Positions 10,201 to 21,594 of a stretch of 64,000 bases of DNA are shown here, in pieces. Position 1 is the stretch's first letter, and each line of letters begins with the position of its first letter. This stretch comes from Lineus longissimus. Its lineage: Eukaryota > Nemertea > Pilidiophora > Heteronemertea > Lineidae. The DNA is taken from positions 4,960,001 through 5,024,000 of the forward strand of contig NC_088321.1 in NCBI RefSeq assembly GCF_910592395.1, read 5' to 3'. A model generated the notes under the pieces. It made no database searches. It was not told the DNA's origin and saw nothing but the letters and a program-made list of their open reading frames with translations. The position numbers and the translations under genes were made by a program.

Positions 10201-12369
10201 ACAATTGAACTCAGATTTCATTTGAATTTAACTTGCCTAATCTCTGTCTTGAAATTTCAGGCTTCCCAGATTTAGCTGACGAACCAGCAGTGGTTGAACC
10301 CAGCACCGAGTGGATGAAGCTGGACGAGGTCCGCAAAGGCGTCAAGGCTCTCGGGCCAAGACTGGTGTCCCGAGATCACCAGTGGTGGGACCGCTACTTC
10401 CTAGCACTGGAAAATCCTAACGTAAGCTAAAAATATCGTCACTGTGGTAAAGCTTTTAACTTGCTCGATCACAGTGCTATCATTTTAAATGGATTTTAAA
10501 TAAACCTGAGGTAACTGCATCATAAGCAGGCTGTTAGTTGTGCATGTACTTGATAACAATGCTTTCCAATATCAAAATTCGAAAGTGTCTAGACTAAAAG
10601 GAAAAGGAAAAATTTGCTTAACATTAAACAACCCCAAGCCTTTATAAAGACTGGTCGTATCCAGTAACTTCTATTATCAAAGAAAAAGAAGCACTTTAAA
10701 AATTGAATCATATGTACAGTGCATTGATTTGTGGGTGAGAAGAATAGAGGAGCCACTCTCAGATTGAATGATAAAAAGGCTGTTGTCACGGCAAGCTGCA
10801 GGTTGTTGTGAATATTATGCCATGGAATTATTCGAACTGCATGATTTTGTGTACAGGACCCGGTACACAAAATGAAATAAAGAGGAGGGTTACAGGTAGG
10901 ATGATTGGGTGAGTGGAGACACCAGTCATGTTTGTCAAGAAATATAACAACATTTGTGCATTCCTTCACAAAGAAGGCTTGCCGATTCCGAACCTGGTCG
11001 GGGCCTTTACTCAGCACTCATGAATGATAGTGCTATCTAAAGGCAACTTTACTCATCGAAACAATTAATTTTTCCAAGAACTTAACAGCGCTGCCACTCG
11101 CCATTGTCGCCAAAACTAAACTCAAACCTGGTTGGCTCAAATCTGATGCAACTTGGCTCAAACTTTTCAAATGCTTTTACTGTTGAGTCAAACATCAAAG
11201 TCAGAAAAAATCCTGGTAAATTACCCATTTGGCTAAACTTGTCAAAAATGCAGAGCTGCCCCAGAAATTACATGTACGGTGGTGATCTATGACAAGTTTG
11301 AAATAACAAAGATGAACCTGCTACCACTGTACCATGACAAAGATTTCACAACATCATCAACCAAACTTTTCTCCAACACAACTGCTTTTTCCCAGACAAG
11401 ATAATCACTTAAGTGGAATTTGGTATTGCACTTGCAGGTCAATGACAAGGAATGGCCGCTGCCCAAAATCAGCCAAACGATCGGCTTTTGGGAAATTGAT
11501 GAAGATATGACAGACGTACCGCAGCATCTGTTGGAGATCAGATCCGGCCTCACACAACAATGCCCAGCGGTAAGTTAAATTTTTGAATGAACAAAATAAA
11601 AGATGATCAGAGAGTAAGAGAACAAAAGACAGCAAAAACTTAAAAACAAGGCTTATCTTATTCCAGCTGCAGGGTTGAATCTTTGGGCTAATAGCCCTTA
11701 TTCGAATGAGTCCCTCTGGTCTGAAGTTAAATTCATCAGCTTCAATCATTTTGTTCGAGTTGGTTGCAATAGTGAGATTTTGCTATCCTATTCCACTGCA
11801 AGGTGGGGAATTCCTCATCATCTCTGCGTAATTCATGCAAGATAAACAGACTACTATTTCGATGTCCTTATACCCTTGTCACATGCTGTAAACTGGGTAA
11901 TGCTCACCACTGCTGGATTTATTAATGATTCTTGATAATCAATTTCTACTGTAGTTTATAATGAATTTATTCACAGTTTTATTTGTTTAAGGTGATCATT
12001 GGTAATCAAGGACAAATGCCGGCAATTCAAGAGGTAGATCGAACAAAAATTGAGATTGGTGATCTGGCGGCAATATACACCGTGGAAAAGGAGGGTAGAC
12101 CATGGATCGCCAAGGTGATTGATATCAATGAGGACACGATCAAGATTCATTGGTTCCATGGGTCTTGGAATGGAGTTTGCCGGCCATGGTACAACAACAT
12201 CAGCAAAAAGCAAGTACCATGGCTGGATGAAGTTCATGTGACGAGTGTTGTTCTGTGGGGGTTTAGATTGACAGAGAAGGGTGCTTGTTTGACTAGGACT
12301 GTGGCCAGAGAGTTGAAAGACAGGTACGATCAAATAGATAGTGAGGAGACATCTTCCTCTCTTTCATAA
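4258..12369 (+). CDS. spliced gene, MDNCWRENKN/VGHTHEDVDQ-core family (DUF7869-like), 3' exons
   Basis: Eight exons fit GT-AG rules with matching phases: 4258-4487, 4756-4814, 5031-5080, 8942-9163, 10140-10188, 10261-10421, 11438-11569, 11992-12369. Exon 1 carries YPHDSNLTI and LQMDNCWRENKNRYILSFL; exon 2 VSLNFLPVGHTHEDVDQMF. Later exons hold RMRYRLWADDPWSPEG, DLVLSEDGKIISCN and a WW-containing block. The last exon has PWIAKVIDINEDTIKIHWFHG, resembling a chromatin-reader-like beta-barrel (Tudor or BAH type), and ends in SETS-rich residues and a stop at 12367. I recall this family as common, unnamed and partly assigned to DUF7869 in marine invertebrates; its function is unknown. The 5' exons are not visible. 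One +1 frameshift lies near 9037 in exon 4. Introns hold a SINE and unassigned DNA. Either a gene with an assembly error or a recent pseudogene. Confidence 0.72.
5081..8941. other. large intron, no gene recognised
   Basis: This lies between exons 3 and 4 of the spliced + strand gene. It holds short open stretches but none with conserved motifs or codon-like constraint. AATAAA near 8228, followed by an A-run at about 8269-8278, could mark an old retroposed 3' end. At 8655-8695 a fragment reading CCAGGCCCTTGGGCCTCTTG resembles a dispersed repeat end. The only strong structure is the hairpin at 6778-6815. Confidence 0.5.
6778..6815. repeat. perfect 17-bp inverted repeat with 4-nt loop
   Basis: ATCATGGAGGTATAAAT is followed by the loop AATC and its exact reverse complement. 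Seventeen uninterrupted pairs around so short a loop make a strong hairpin or cruciform. No transposon ends were found around it. The stem is shorter than that of a typical animal miRNA precursor. Confidence 0.9.
9531..9951 (-). mobile_element. tRNA-derived SINE, copy 1
   Basis: Read on the minus strand it starts at 9951 with GAGCCTCATGGCCTAGTGG (Pol III A-box like), then a B-box-like GGTTCGATCCC at about 9890, a ~300-bp body and a (GAA)n tail at the left edge. A perfect 11-bp target duplication ATACAGAGGTC flanks it at 9520-9530 and 9952-9962, so the ends are exact. It sits in the intron before the 10140 exon. Sister copies lie at 36832-37253 and 38463-38750. Confidence 0.9.
10422..11437. 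other. intron, nothing recognised
   Basis: This lies between the sixth and seventh exons of the + strand gene. No repeat family seen elsewhere in the window and no conserved reading frame was found. Confidence 0.5.
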
Positions 12370-12394
12370 ATGACCAAACCACCCTGGCTAATAA

Positions 12395-12914
12395 GGGGTG
12401 GTCCATAATTTTCAACATTTTCACAAGCGTACAATACGTACGGGGGAGGGAGGGGGTCAAAACACCAATGTACACTTTCTTTAAGAAATTAATAAAATGT
12501 TGATCATCTGTATTGTACGAATCGCGGGACGCATTTAAATTTCGCGCGCTGCTCACACGGTTAGCTCTGCTTGCTTCCTATTCAACAAGACAATGGCCGC
12601 ACGTGGTGACTTTGATGCGCTATTTTTGTTAATTAACAAGAGTGATACGACTATTCACAGCCGACCCAGCAATGAATATGAACAATATCTTGTTTATATT
12701 ATTTTGAAAACAATGTTGACGGGCAATGACTGACCAAGTTCAAAATGCAACCAGAAAACACAACTAGAACCCCCTTGCTTGTGTATTTTGGAACGTGGGT
12801 CATTCGGCCATCAACATTTTTCATTCGGGATTGTACACTTTAGGGGGGAGGGGGGTTGCCCAAAAGAGTACGTTTTGTGCACTTGTGAAAATGTTAAAAA
12901 TTATGGACCACCCC
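12395..12914. mobile_element. PIF/Harbinger-type MITE
   Basis: The terminal inverted repeats start GGGGTGGTCCATAATTTT and match for about 35 bp with one mismatch. They continue more loosely through a G-rich block present inverted at both ends. The flanks are TAA on each side (12392-12394 and 12915-12917), the TWA-type 3-bp duplication typical of PIF/Harbinger. There is no transposase frame, so it is non-autonomous. It begins 25 bp after the stop codon of the upstream gene and contains AATAAA at 12491-12496. Confidence 0.88.
12491..12496 (+). promoter_or_regulatory. candidate polyadenylation signal
   Basis: AATAAA lies 122 bp after the stop codon of the spliced gene, within the MITE. It is the first canonical signal after that stop, so transcripts may end in the transposon. 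Inference from position only. Confidence 0.45.
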
Positions 12915-13071
12915 TAAGTAAGTGCCAATGAACTAACATTGTGGTTGTTCGTACAGCGACAGAATTGTCGTACATTCGTGTATATTTCTTTCTTTCTATC
13001 AAAATGTCAAGTTGTGTTAGAATCATGGCTGGGATGGGTTAAAGTGGAATTATTCAATTCAAACCTCTTAA

Positions 13072-13335
13072 AGGGAACCTATCAAGAAATGCTTATAAAA
13101 ATGGGGAGTTTTGAACGGCCCGGTTAAAACCTATGGCGGGAATAAGCTTCCTTGGTTAGATATTAGTAGTTTCAAGGTCCTCTAGGTAGTTGCTGATGTG
13201 AGCTGTTTATTTGGCTAACATTGCATAACACTACTGGCTCCATTCAATGAACTGCGTAAGAGGATCTCCAATTTAGTTATTCTAACTACCCATCAGCCAC
13301 GCAAAAATAAAGACTTGGGTCACGACAAGATCTCT
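13072..13335 (+). mobile_element. R2 element, TTAA-flanked MITE, copy A
   Basis: It runs from AGGGAACCTATC to AAGATCTCT with TTAA immediately on both sides (13068-13071, 13336-13339). TTAA duplications are typical of piggyBac and Kolobok transposons. The internal block AACGGCCCGGTTAAAACCTA and GGCGGGAATAAGCTT is shared with copies at 29653-29877 (inverted) and 52966-53441. No coding capacity. Confidence 0.8.
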
Positions 13336-13339
13336 TTAA

Positions 13340-14890
13340 GTCTTTCAGGTCAACATGTGCTTGGCCTATGAGATGGGCCTGAATCCAGAGTGAACAGTGA
13401 AATCCATCATGTACATTTTACATTGTATACTGTGTAGGCTGTCAGAGTGTGTGTAAATAGTATATGCCATGTCTGTGTACTGTTTCTAGTTGATGTAGGG
13501 CCATTTATAGTCAGAAGTATGCCTTACATAATTTCTTTTCCATGATTATTTGACTGGTGACGGTAGCTTGACAGACCTGACCGTATTCTTGGCAGATCCC
13601 ATCATCACATAATTAAGAATGCGTTGCCATGGTAACCTGTCAATTTTTAAAAACTATAAACTCATTGCCATGCCTCCATCTTTCAATATGATCTTGAATC
13701 ATCATTCACAGCTTCCAGCTGCAGGAAAGTTTTGAGTGACAAGGCTTCAAGGCCTGGACTCGAGGGATTTTATGAGCTACACTAATTAAGACGCTGCAAG
13801 TAGTTTGTCCAAAATTATCCTATCTGATCACGTTTTGCTCAGCTTGACAAGTACATAAGATTGCAGCTTTTAGTTGAGCTCTTGTCATTAATCCCTTGAG
13901 TTTCGTCCCAATAAGTGTTATTGGGCCCATGCAGTCATTCTGGGACTCATCAGCAGACCAGCAGACCACAAACTTGAGCCAACAAAACGCAAACTGTAAA
14001 TATTGAATGAATGAATATCAAAAGAGAAGTGCAAAGACTATTTTTCAGTCAAAACACCTTGATTTGATTTATAACACAGAGTCAAGCATGACGTCCCTAG
14101 GATGATGTTAGTAAAGATTTCAACAGAGCATGCAGCATGGTCAAGCAGTAAGCAAAGCAGCAACAAACAAAAAAGACAAACTTTAACTTTTTGAGGCAAT
14201 GGAAAGCAGTGCATAGGCTTCAGCAACTCAATGATCTGGGATGTTTTGAGATCAGCGATGGGATATCCAAGACTGGCATCACATAACAAAACCTCCAACA
14301 AAGTCTCCACCAGGTTGCTTTAGAGATTCACCACCACTACACCAGGCAGCAGAAGATCATTATGATAGTTCATTGAATTTGTTTACAGTTTCACAATGAT
14401 GTGAATCTTCAACTAAAAACCTGGGATGCTTGTTGAAAGTGGTGGTTAATACTGAGACGAGCGCTTTTCCGCCTTTGCATCAAATTTTAATTATTTTTTT
14501 TGGGTAAAGCTTGAGGGGGGTTTAAGATGCTGATTGATGGGTACATAAGATGTGTCTTAGCCTATTTGTACTCATGTGGACTGCAAAGTTCAAAATTTTG
14601 CCATCTTGGAATGCTAGTATCTTCTTCATCTTCATCTTGTTTGTTCCATTTAATTTCGGGCTAAATTACTGTTGCACATCATGAAATGCTGAAGTGTCTC
14701 TTGAAACTCTCATCATAAGTACATTGTATAAGATGTGTCTTGGCCTCTAAATTGAAATAATCTTGTTAACCTATTGCATCTATTGTTAAATGATTGTCTA
14801 AGTTGTTTACAGACAAATCACTTCCAGCTATACAGAAAAAAGTTCCTGTCCACAGCTAGCAGACATGGCTGATGGTGATTGATCATGAAC
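13340..14890. other. intergenic, nothing recognised
   Basis: Low-complexity AT-rich DNA without a conserved frame, transposon end or tandem array that I could identify. Confidence 0.5.
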
Positions 14891-14989
14891 ATTCCATACA
14901 TGGATGGCTAATGGAAAATCCCCATGATAGATCCATGGATTGAACTCATGACATAGTCGTATCTAGGATTATAGATCCATGTATGGAAT
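14891..14989. repeat. 99-bp segment with 15-bp perfect inverted ends
   Basis: ATTCCATACATGGAT at 14891-14905 is the exact reverse complement of 14975-14989. It could be a very short MITE or a fold-back relic. No target duplication was evident. Confidence 0.6.
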
Positions 14990-15403
14990 ATGCTGTAATT
15001 TGTTTTAACAGGCCATCAAAGAAATTAGGTTAGAACCTGTAAACTATTATTATTCATTATTAATTTCAAAAGGTCTGAATACTTTTTACAAAGAATGTAT
15101 AAAGACACGGTTTAGACATTCTTGTACTTTGCTGCTTACATTAATTTTTATGAGACCAACTGTCCTATGACAGAACTACTATCAATGGATGGCCCATGGG
15201 CCATCAGTGGATCTACCATTGGCAATAATAGAATCTATGATGGGATGCTGAACAGAACTAAGCCAACTAAACTCGGTATGAGGGGCTACTATCAATTCCC
15301 ATTCCTATCTTTGTGTATTTAGAAAGTACCTTGTATCCAAGATTACAGTACATTAGGTCAAAGAACAGTGCCTTTGTTATATGATAAGTGACTCTGACAC
15401 CAC

Positions 15404-15441
15404 CACCCCCCCCCCCCACCCCCCCCCCCCCCCCCCCCCCC
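15404..15441. repeat. C-rich homopolymer
   Basis: Nearly unbroken cytosines interrupted by a single A, preceded by CACCACC. The downstream open stretch at 15440-15569 is not conserved coding sequence that I recognise. Confidence 0.9.
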
Positions 15442-15630
15442 GAGATAGATTAGGGGGCTGCGTGTGTGATCCAGTTTTCCATAGGGGAACGGGGGTTAGT
15501 CCGTGGTCAAATCTAGGGTGTCAAAGAAAAGGGCAAAAAGGGGTCCTTTTTCAGAAAGATTTCTTGTAACTCGTTAAAAGGGGTGATTTTTCATCAAAAT
15601 GTGTGAAAACTTGACTTATTTGGCCTTGGC

Positions 15631-15775
15631 CCGGTTGTTCAAAACAAGTTTTGCCACTAATGCTGGTGTCAACTTAGTTTGGCCATACATGTATCTCCTT
15701 CAGTTAAACCTTTAGACTTAACACCAAGTTAAGTTTACGTCAGCGTTAGTGACAAAATTTGCTTTGAACAACCGG
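15631..15775. mobile_element. short MITE with ~45-bp inverted ends
   Basis: It begins CCGGTTGTTCAAAACAAGTT and ends with the near reverse complement (…GCTTTGAACAACCGG). Inverted similarity extends inward through CACTAATGCTG / CAGCGTTAGTG, leaving only a short centre. No clear target duplication. Confidence 0.75.
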
Positions 15776-15892
15776 TCTCTTGTTTTCCGTTCAGTATGAA
15801 AAATCATGAAAATGAGAATGAGAGAAAATATATGGGTTAAAAAGGTGATTTTTTTAACCAAAAAGTACCTGAGCAAGGCGATCAAAATTCAT

Positions 15893-17012
15893 AAGATGAA
15901 ATGGCCAGGGCCATTGTGCTCACCTCATGTGGAGGAAAGATGGATAAAGAGCATGGTATTGTGTCATGTAGTGTTAGGTTTGATGTAGGTCCAAGCAATT
16001 ACAATTTCCCCAAAATGGCCAATTTACAGTACATTCAACCTCTGTGACCTTGAAAAGCAGGTCAAATCAAAGAAGACCCGGGTGACACATTGAATGGTTG
16101 TAAGAATTAGATGTACCTATGATATAAAATTGGTGCCAATCGGGCAAGTAATACTAGGAATAATGGCATTTTGAAGAATTTAGGATTTGGCCCCCTCCCT
16201 GGAGGCCAAACGGCAAATCAGATCGCACCAAACTTCGGTACCTGAGACCACCTGACCAAGGGGTACATGTGTACTTAATTTGTGATCAATAGTCATTGCA
16301 GTTAAGAAACATGCCATAGTTACGGCCTGACGGCCAATTTACGCCATTTGACCTCTGTGACCTTGACAAGAAGGTCAAATTAAAAACCTGTGTGACATAT
16401 ACTGTATGGTGGTTAGATGTACCCATGATATCAAATTGGTGGCAATCGGGCAAGAAGTTAAGGAATAATCACATTTTTAAGGTTTTTGGATTTTGCCCCC
16501 TGGTGGTCAAGTGGTGAATCATATTGGACCAAACTTCGGTCCCTGAGATTACCTGACTAAGGGGTAAATGTGTACCAAATTTGGGATCAATAGTCATTGC
16601 AGTTTAGAAACGTGCCATCGTTACATCCTAACGGCCAATTTACACCATTTGACCTCTGTGACCTTGAAAAGGAGGTCAAATCAAAAACCCGGAGGATATA
16701 TGATGCACCTTTGCTAGAAGTACCTACCATATTTTTTTCAAAATTTCCCGACTACTATTAAGGGAGATATTGCATATTTTCACTTTTAACGTTTGGCCCC
16801 CTGGTGGCCAAATCATGAAACGAATCGGACCGAAACTTGGTCTCCAAGGTGTCATTACATAAGGGTACATGTGTACCAAGTTTCAACTCAATAGCTCTAA
16901 CAGTTACGAAACGTGCCCTGCTAACGGACGACGGACGACGACGACGACGACGACGGACGACGGACGCCACGGTATGGGATAAGCTCACCTCTGCTAAGAG
17001 GTGAGCTAAAAA
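15893..17012 (+). repeat. R1 interspersed repeat, long copy
   Basis: This is the cleanest full R1 copy. The head is ATGAAATGGCCAGGGCCATT, then CTCACC. Tandem ~300-bp units follow, with the TGACCTCTGTGACCTTGA-type block at about 16037, 16347 and 16648, each followed by a GAACC/CTACCATA block and CCCCCTGGTGGCCAA. Next come a (GAC)n tract at 16924-16970 and a terminal hairpin GCTCACCTCT-gcta-AGAGGTGAGC with a TAAAAAGG end. No protein is encoded. Confidence 0.88.
16924..16970. repeat. (GAC)n microsatellite inside R1
   Basis: Interrupted GAC repeats directly before the R1 terminal hairpin. Equivalent GAC-rich runs sit at the same place in the R1 copies ending near 24900, 29170, 34850 and 38000, so the tract is part of the element and did not arise here independently. 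Confidence 0.85.
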
Positions 17013-17499
17013 GGAGGTCATTATAGACTACTAGTACGAGCACTGTCCGACACTTAAATTGGTGGAGTGCGTGTGTGTTTGGCGGGGGGGGGGGGGCTCT
17101 GACATATGCGAGTATGATAAGTAATAAGTACATTCATCAATTACATAACAGTATATATAAGGAGTACCTGGCAGAGTGATCCAATATCTGTAGCAGTAGG
17201 CATGTTACAGTATTTTGTTATCTGTCAAGAGTTACTGGTACATACTGTGGAGACGCTATTAAGCCGATTGAACAGTACCTGTGGAAAAAGCCTACATGAC
17301 GTGTGATAGGCCTACCGGAACTGAACCGGCTTGATAGAGTAGACACAGTATATTGTTTGTTAGGCAGCCGTTACATAAGAATGTACAATTCACTTATGAG
17401 GCGAACATGTATGTTTCAATTGTTGAAATCTGTATCAGGCCAGCTGCATTGACAAGACAACCACTCGCGTGATATTTCAGCTCAAAAAACACACTCGTT

Positions 17500-17965
17500 T
17501 GGTTTTCTTATTTTATTTGACCTACTTTTCTAGGTCGCAGAAGTCAGTTTTTACCTGTGGCATTTTACAATGCCGGCACGTTTTGTAACTGCTTTAGCTA
17601 CTGATCCCTAACTTGGCACAAAAGTATCACTTGGTGGCCCTGACTCATAGACCGAACTGCGATCTTTTATGGTAAACGGTTTGGCCACCAGGGGGCAAAA
17701 CGTCAAAAGTTATAATTTTCACGAGATTTTTATGGCAGACACTTCTAGCAAGGGGGAATCATGTAACTAATGGGTTTCTTATTTGACCTACTTTTCAAGG
17801 TCACAGAGGTCAAAGCTAGCTAAATCACCGAATGGTAGCATGTTTTGTTTCTATTTGAGCTAGAAGGTTCTAAACCATCTAGGGACCCTCTATTCATACC
17901 CTAAATCTTGGTCTGTTAAGACAGTAAGTATGGCTGCCAGGTGGCCATCTTAAAAATCAAATGAA
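17500..17965 (-). repeat. R1 fragment, inverted
   Basis: Reverse-oriented R1 landmarks appear: TTTGACCTACTTTTCAAGGT at about 17780 (the reverse complement of the usual hexamer block), ACCAGGGGGCAAAAC at 17688, and a decayed second block at 17513. It is the only clearly inverted R1 copy, and is diverged. Confidence 0.7.
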
Positions 17966-18231
17966 GTCCTATTCATTGAAAGCATGACAAAAAAAAATAC
18001 ACACTGCTTTATACCAATGTCCTAAACAGTGCTGTAAGCTAAACCTGTTTGAACACAAACGTGAGCACATGGTCCATGGACCATTTAATTTAAGCCAATC
18101 ACAGCTCGCACTCCTTGACCGGCCAGGATTAATTCATGCATCTTGAACTTTGACTGTTAGAGGTAATGATTTGAATCTTGGTACAATTGTAAAAGACATT
18201 TTTTAAAGACCTCATGTCTGAAAATATATTT

Positions 18232-18860
18232 GAGGAAAAGTCTTTTCACGAAAATAATATTGTGATTTGAAAAATTTGATTTTCTTAAAATCGCTCCCGT
18301 CTCTTATAGTGATGAAAAAGCCTTTTCACGAAAAAAAACCCGGGATTTGAAAAATTTAATTTTCATAACTGCTCCCGTCTCTATAGTGATGAAAATGTCT
18401 TTTCCCGAAAAAAAAAATTGGGATTTGAACATTTTCTTGAAATTGCTCCTGTCTCTGTTTTTCTGTTTCGCGAAACGAAAGGGGGGGGGTTAAAAAATGA
18501 AATTTTACAGAAAATTACTGCTGTAACTTTATTGTAAGAAAAGTCTTTTCACAAAAAAAATGGGATTTGAAAAATGACATTAGCTAAAATTTATTCTTTT
18601 CTCTACATTGATCAAGGAAAGTCTTTTCACGAAAAAAAAATGGTTTTTGAAAAATGAAATTATCTATAAAAAATTATCTTGTTTCTGTAGTATTAAGACT
18701 GGTCTTTTCTCAAACAAAATATTTCGGATCGGAAAAATGGAATTTAAAAAAATTACTCCTTTTTCTTGCAATTGAGAAGTGGTCTTTTTTCAAATAAATA
18801 TATCATCCCTCTAGATATTCATTGAGAAAGTCTATTCACAAAACTATGTCATTTTTACTA
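18232..18860. repeat. tandem repeat, ~80-bp units
   Basis: Seven to eight diverged units each read GAAAAGTCTTTTCACGAAAA, then an A-run, GGGATTTGAAAAAT, and TTGCTCCCGTCTCT. Units are 70-95 bp and lose similarity to the right, so the array is old. It is not related to R1. Confidence 0.85.
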
Positions 18861-20930
18861 TTCAAGGTACATGTTCTTATTCAAGTGTGTGGTTTGGCCA
18901 ATGTTTTACTCATAATTTTGTAAATATATCGTACATGAAGTAAAAGCAGTTGTACAAACAGTATAAGTCCAGTAGTCTTTAATAAATTATGATCCTTCAA
19001 GAATCAAAGGTGTTTCGTCTTAATTAATTTTAACATTTTCACGACATTCGGCTAACTAGTGCACAATGCTGAAAATGATGATGGATCGCTCAGCCATATC
19101 ACTTTCCATTCAACAGAGGAGGAAAATGTTCAAGAAATAGGCGTAGATTTATTTTTGACACATGGCACTAGATAATTTACTCGAAAAAAGTCATTTTGAA
19201 TATTCACTGGAAGAAAAGTAACTGAAAAACAGGCATTTATTTAAGGACGAAGCAACTTCTTACTTTTCACTTTTAGATCTTATTCCATTTAGAGAACATT
19301 GATTAAATATGAGCACACTGCAATTTAGGATAGGATAGGTAGGATCCTTGATATTGAGACCGACCGGTGAAAAAGTGCGCAGTCGTTGCATCATCATGGA
19401 CTCTTTGACAAGTCTGGTGTTCTAGGGGCATGGATATATCATAAAGCTAGAGTTGAACCACAGTAGATTTTTGGAAATATTTAGGTTGATAAGGTGCGCA
19501 TTTACTTTTGATTAACAGGGTATTCCGATCGACTGGTGGTCCAGGAAAATAGAAATGCATTTACCCGGTGTACCAGCGATAGCAGTCCTAAGGTTAGTTG
19601 TCCCCCAAACAAAACATTTGTATTGTCAACGGTTATGGTTAGGGTTAGTTGTATACTCGGAAAAATAGAACACAACGCCTTAATCTGCTGTTACAATAGA
19701 AAGCGGACTATGGTTCAAGGGGGACTTTGATCGCTTTCACACCGGTATATACCATGCTGTAGTGAAGGGCATGTTAAATGAATACAAATTTGCTGAAACT
19801 TATTAGGTATTTATAGTAGTAGTTCATTGGTCAACACTGAACACAACAGCAATGTTTGAATTTAAATATAGTATGTAAATATATTATATACAATTTGAAA
19901 TGTTCAGATTCAATTACAAATTCCAAATAGTTAGCAAACATACCGGTATGTACATTTTTTTTTCTTCATTAAAAAGGTCTAATGGCCCATCATATCAAGA
20001 CAATGCGTCTTGTCTCTAATTCTTGTTTGCCTAGTATAACTCTTGGTAGTGAAATAGATTTCTTGCTGTTGGCATGCAGCTGGAATGAACTTGACCATCA
20101 TAAACTGTTCCTCTAAATCAGGATCTCCTCTGTACCATTTGAACTATGATTGATTTGTTTCAGAGTTGTCATCTTCATACGACAGAACCTACATGAACTA
20201 ACGTAAAAAACTGAACTGCTGTGATGCTGCGTATTACGTAATATATTGTTCCAAGGAGACCAGCAAGTATCCATGTCTCTCAGTCAAACGTCAACCCCTT
20301 CAGTTTATGACAAGGACAAACAGAGTGGCCAGACTAAAATGCCGTTCTGCCAGAAAACAAGTTGGTAATAGCCAATAACTTTCTTGAATACAACACTGGC
20401 TTGATATATTATAGTGTTTGTGATGGAACAAGTCAGACCTGTCTTTGCAGGAGGTGTTGACCAAGAGGAGCTTCTGTGGTGTGCAACCAATTTGGAATCA
20501 AATGAATGTTTTTAAAGTCCAAGTTCTCAGTTGGTGTCAATATCTGGAGGGCTTTTCATGAATTTGATGACGGTGATTGTGATGTTTAGGCCCAATTCTT
20601 GCTCATCAAGTTAAAGTGGTCAAGTTGAAGTCTCTTTTGGCACCAGTAATGTTAAAATTGTCACTGGAAGCTTCCATTATGGAGCATTTTGCCTGACTGA
20701 TGCATTGTATACAACAATGTGAGACATGCAACAAATGACATGTAGAATATTGCCCTTACAGCAAAATATATTCAAAGACATAGCGCTGGCGAAATGTATA
20801 CACTTGAATACCAAGATGAAACGCTGAATAAAAATAGAATAAACACTTTTATTGTTACAAACCACATTGAATTTTACAATGTAAGTGTACAAACAAGTGA
20901 TATGCATATACAAATATTTTCGAAAACAAG
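18861..20930. other. intergenic, nothing recognised
   Basis: No frame with recognisable motifs. GGTTATGGTTAGGGTTAG at about 19632 is a chance telomere-like match. The R1 copy beginning at about 20930 marks the right limit. Confidence 0.5.
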
Positions 20931-21208
20931 TCACTAATATTAAAGCGCGATATTGCACTTTTTAACCTCTGTCCCCTGGTGACCAAGTTGAGAATCAGAT
21001 CAAACCAAAATTCGGTGTCAGAAGTTATAATTATGATGTAGGAGGTGTTTGTACCAAATTTCAAGTTCATAGCTTTACAGGTTAAGAAACGTACCATAGT
21101 TACACTCAAACAGCCAATTTACGCCATTTGACATCTGTTACATTGAAGATTAGGTCATTTATCAAAAACCTGTATGATATGTGATGTATCCTTGCTAGGA
21201 GAACCTAT
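20930..21208 (+). repeat. R1 copy, left part, split by an LTR
   Basis: R1 sequence runs from the TAAAGCGCGATATTGCAC block to CTTGCTAGGAGAACCTAT and then stops. It resumes at 23641 with CTATCATAACATTTTTATCA, which restores the R1 order once the insertion and one CTAT are removed. Confidence 0.88.
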
Positions 21209-21594
21209 TGTGGGGATTATGGATTTTAAGGTTTTGTTCTTTATTATATTTCACACGGTCCCTTTAAGGCTGCAGTAGACAGGTCTGGGTCGTTAAGATA
21301 ATTCTTTGTTTTCTAGATAGTGATAAGGCCTGTGTTGGCACTGTTTAGTGGTTGGGGATTTCACACATTCATTACTGGAGGGAAGTTTGTATTGTTCTAG
21401 TATCATGCGTCTGGGCCTATCATGTAGTAATTTAAATTATGTAACGGGGCTATATTTTGGACTGAAACTACTTGGGATGTTCACTCCTTTTGTATTGAAT
21501 TCATTGTGTTCCTACTCTTTAGGGTAAGTATATAAACTGGGGTTTTCTGCTAGATTCTTCAGTGTGGCAAGCCTCGAGCTGTGCACTCAACCTC

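Noticed and set aside
19632-19655. Telomeric TTAGGG sequence
   Set aside because: Less than two units, isolated, and not in a repeat array.
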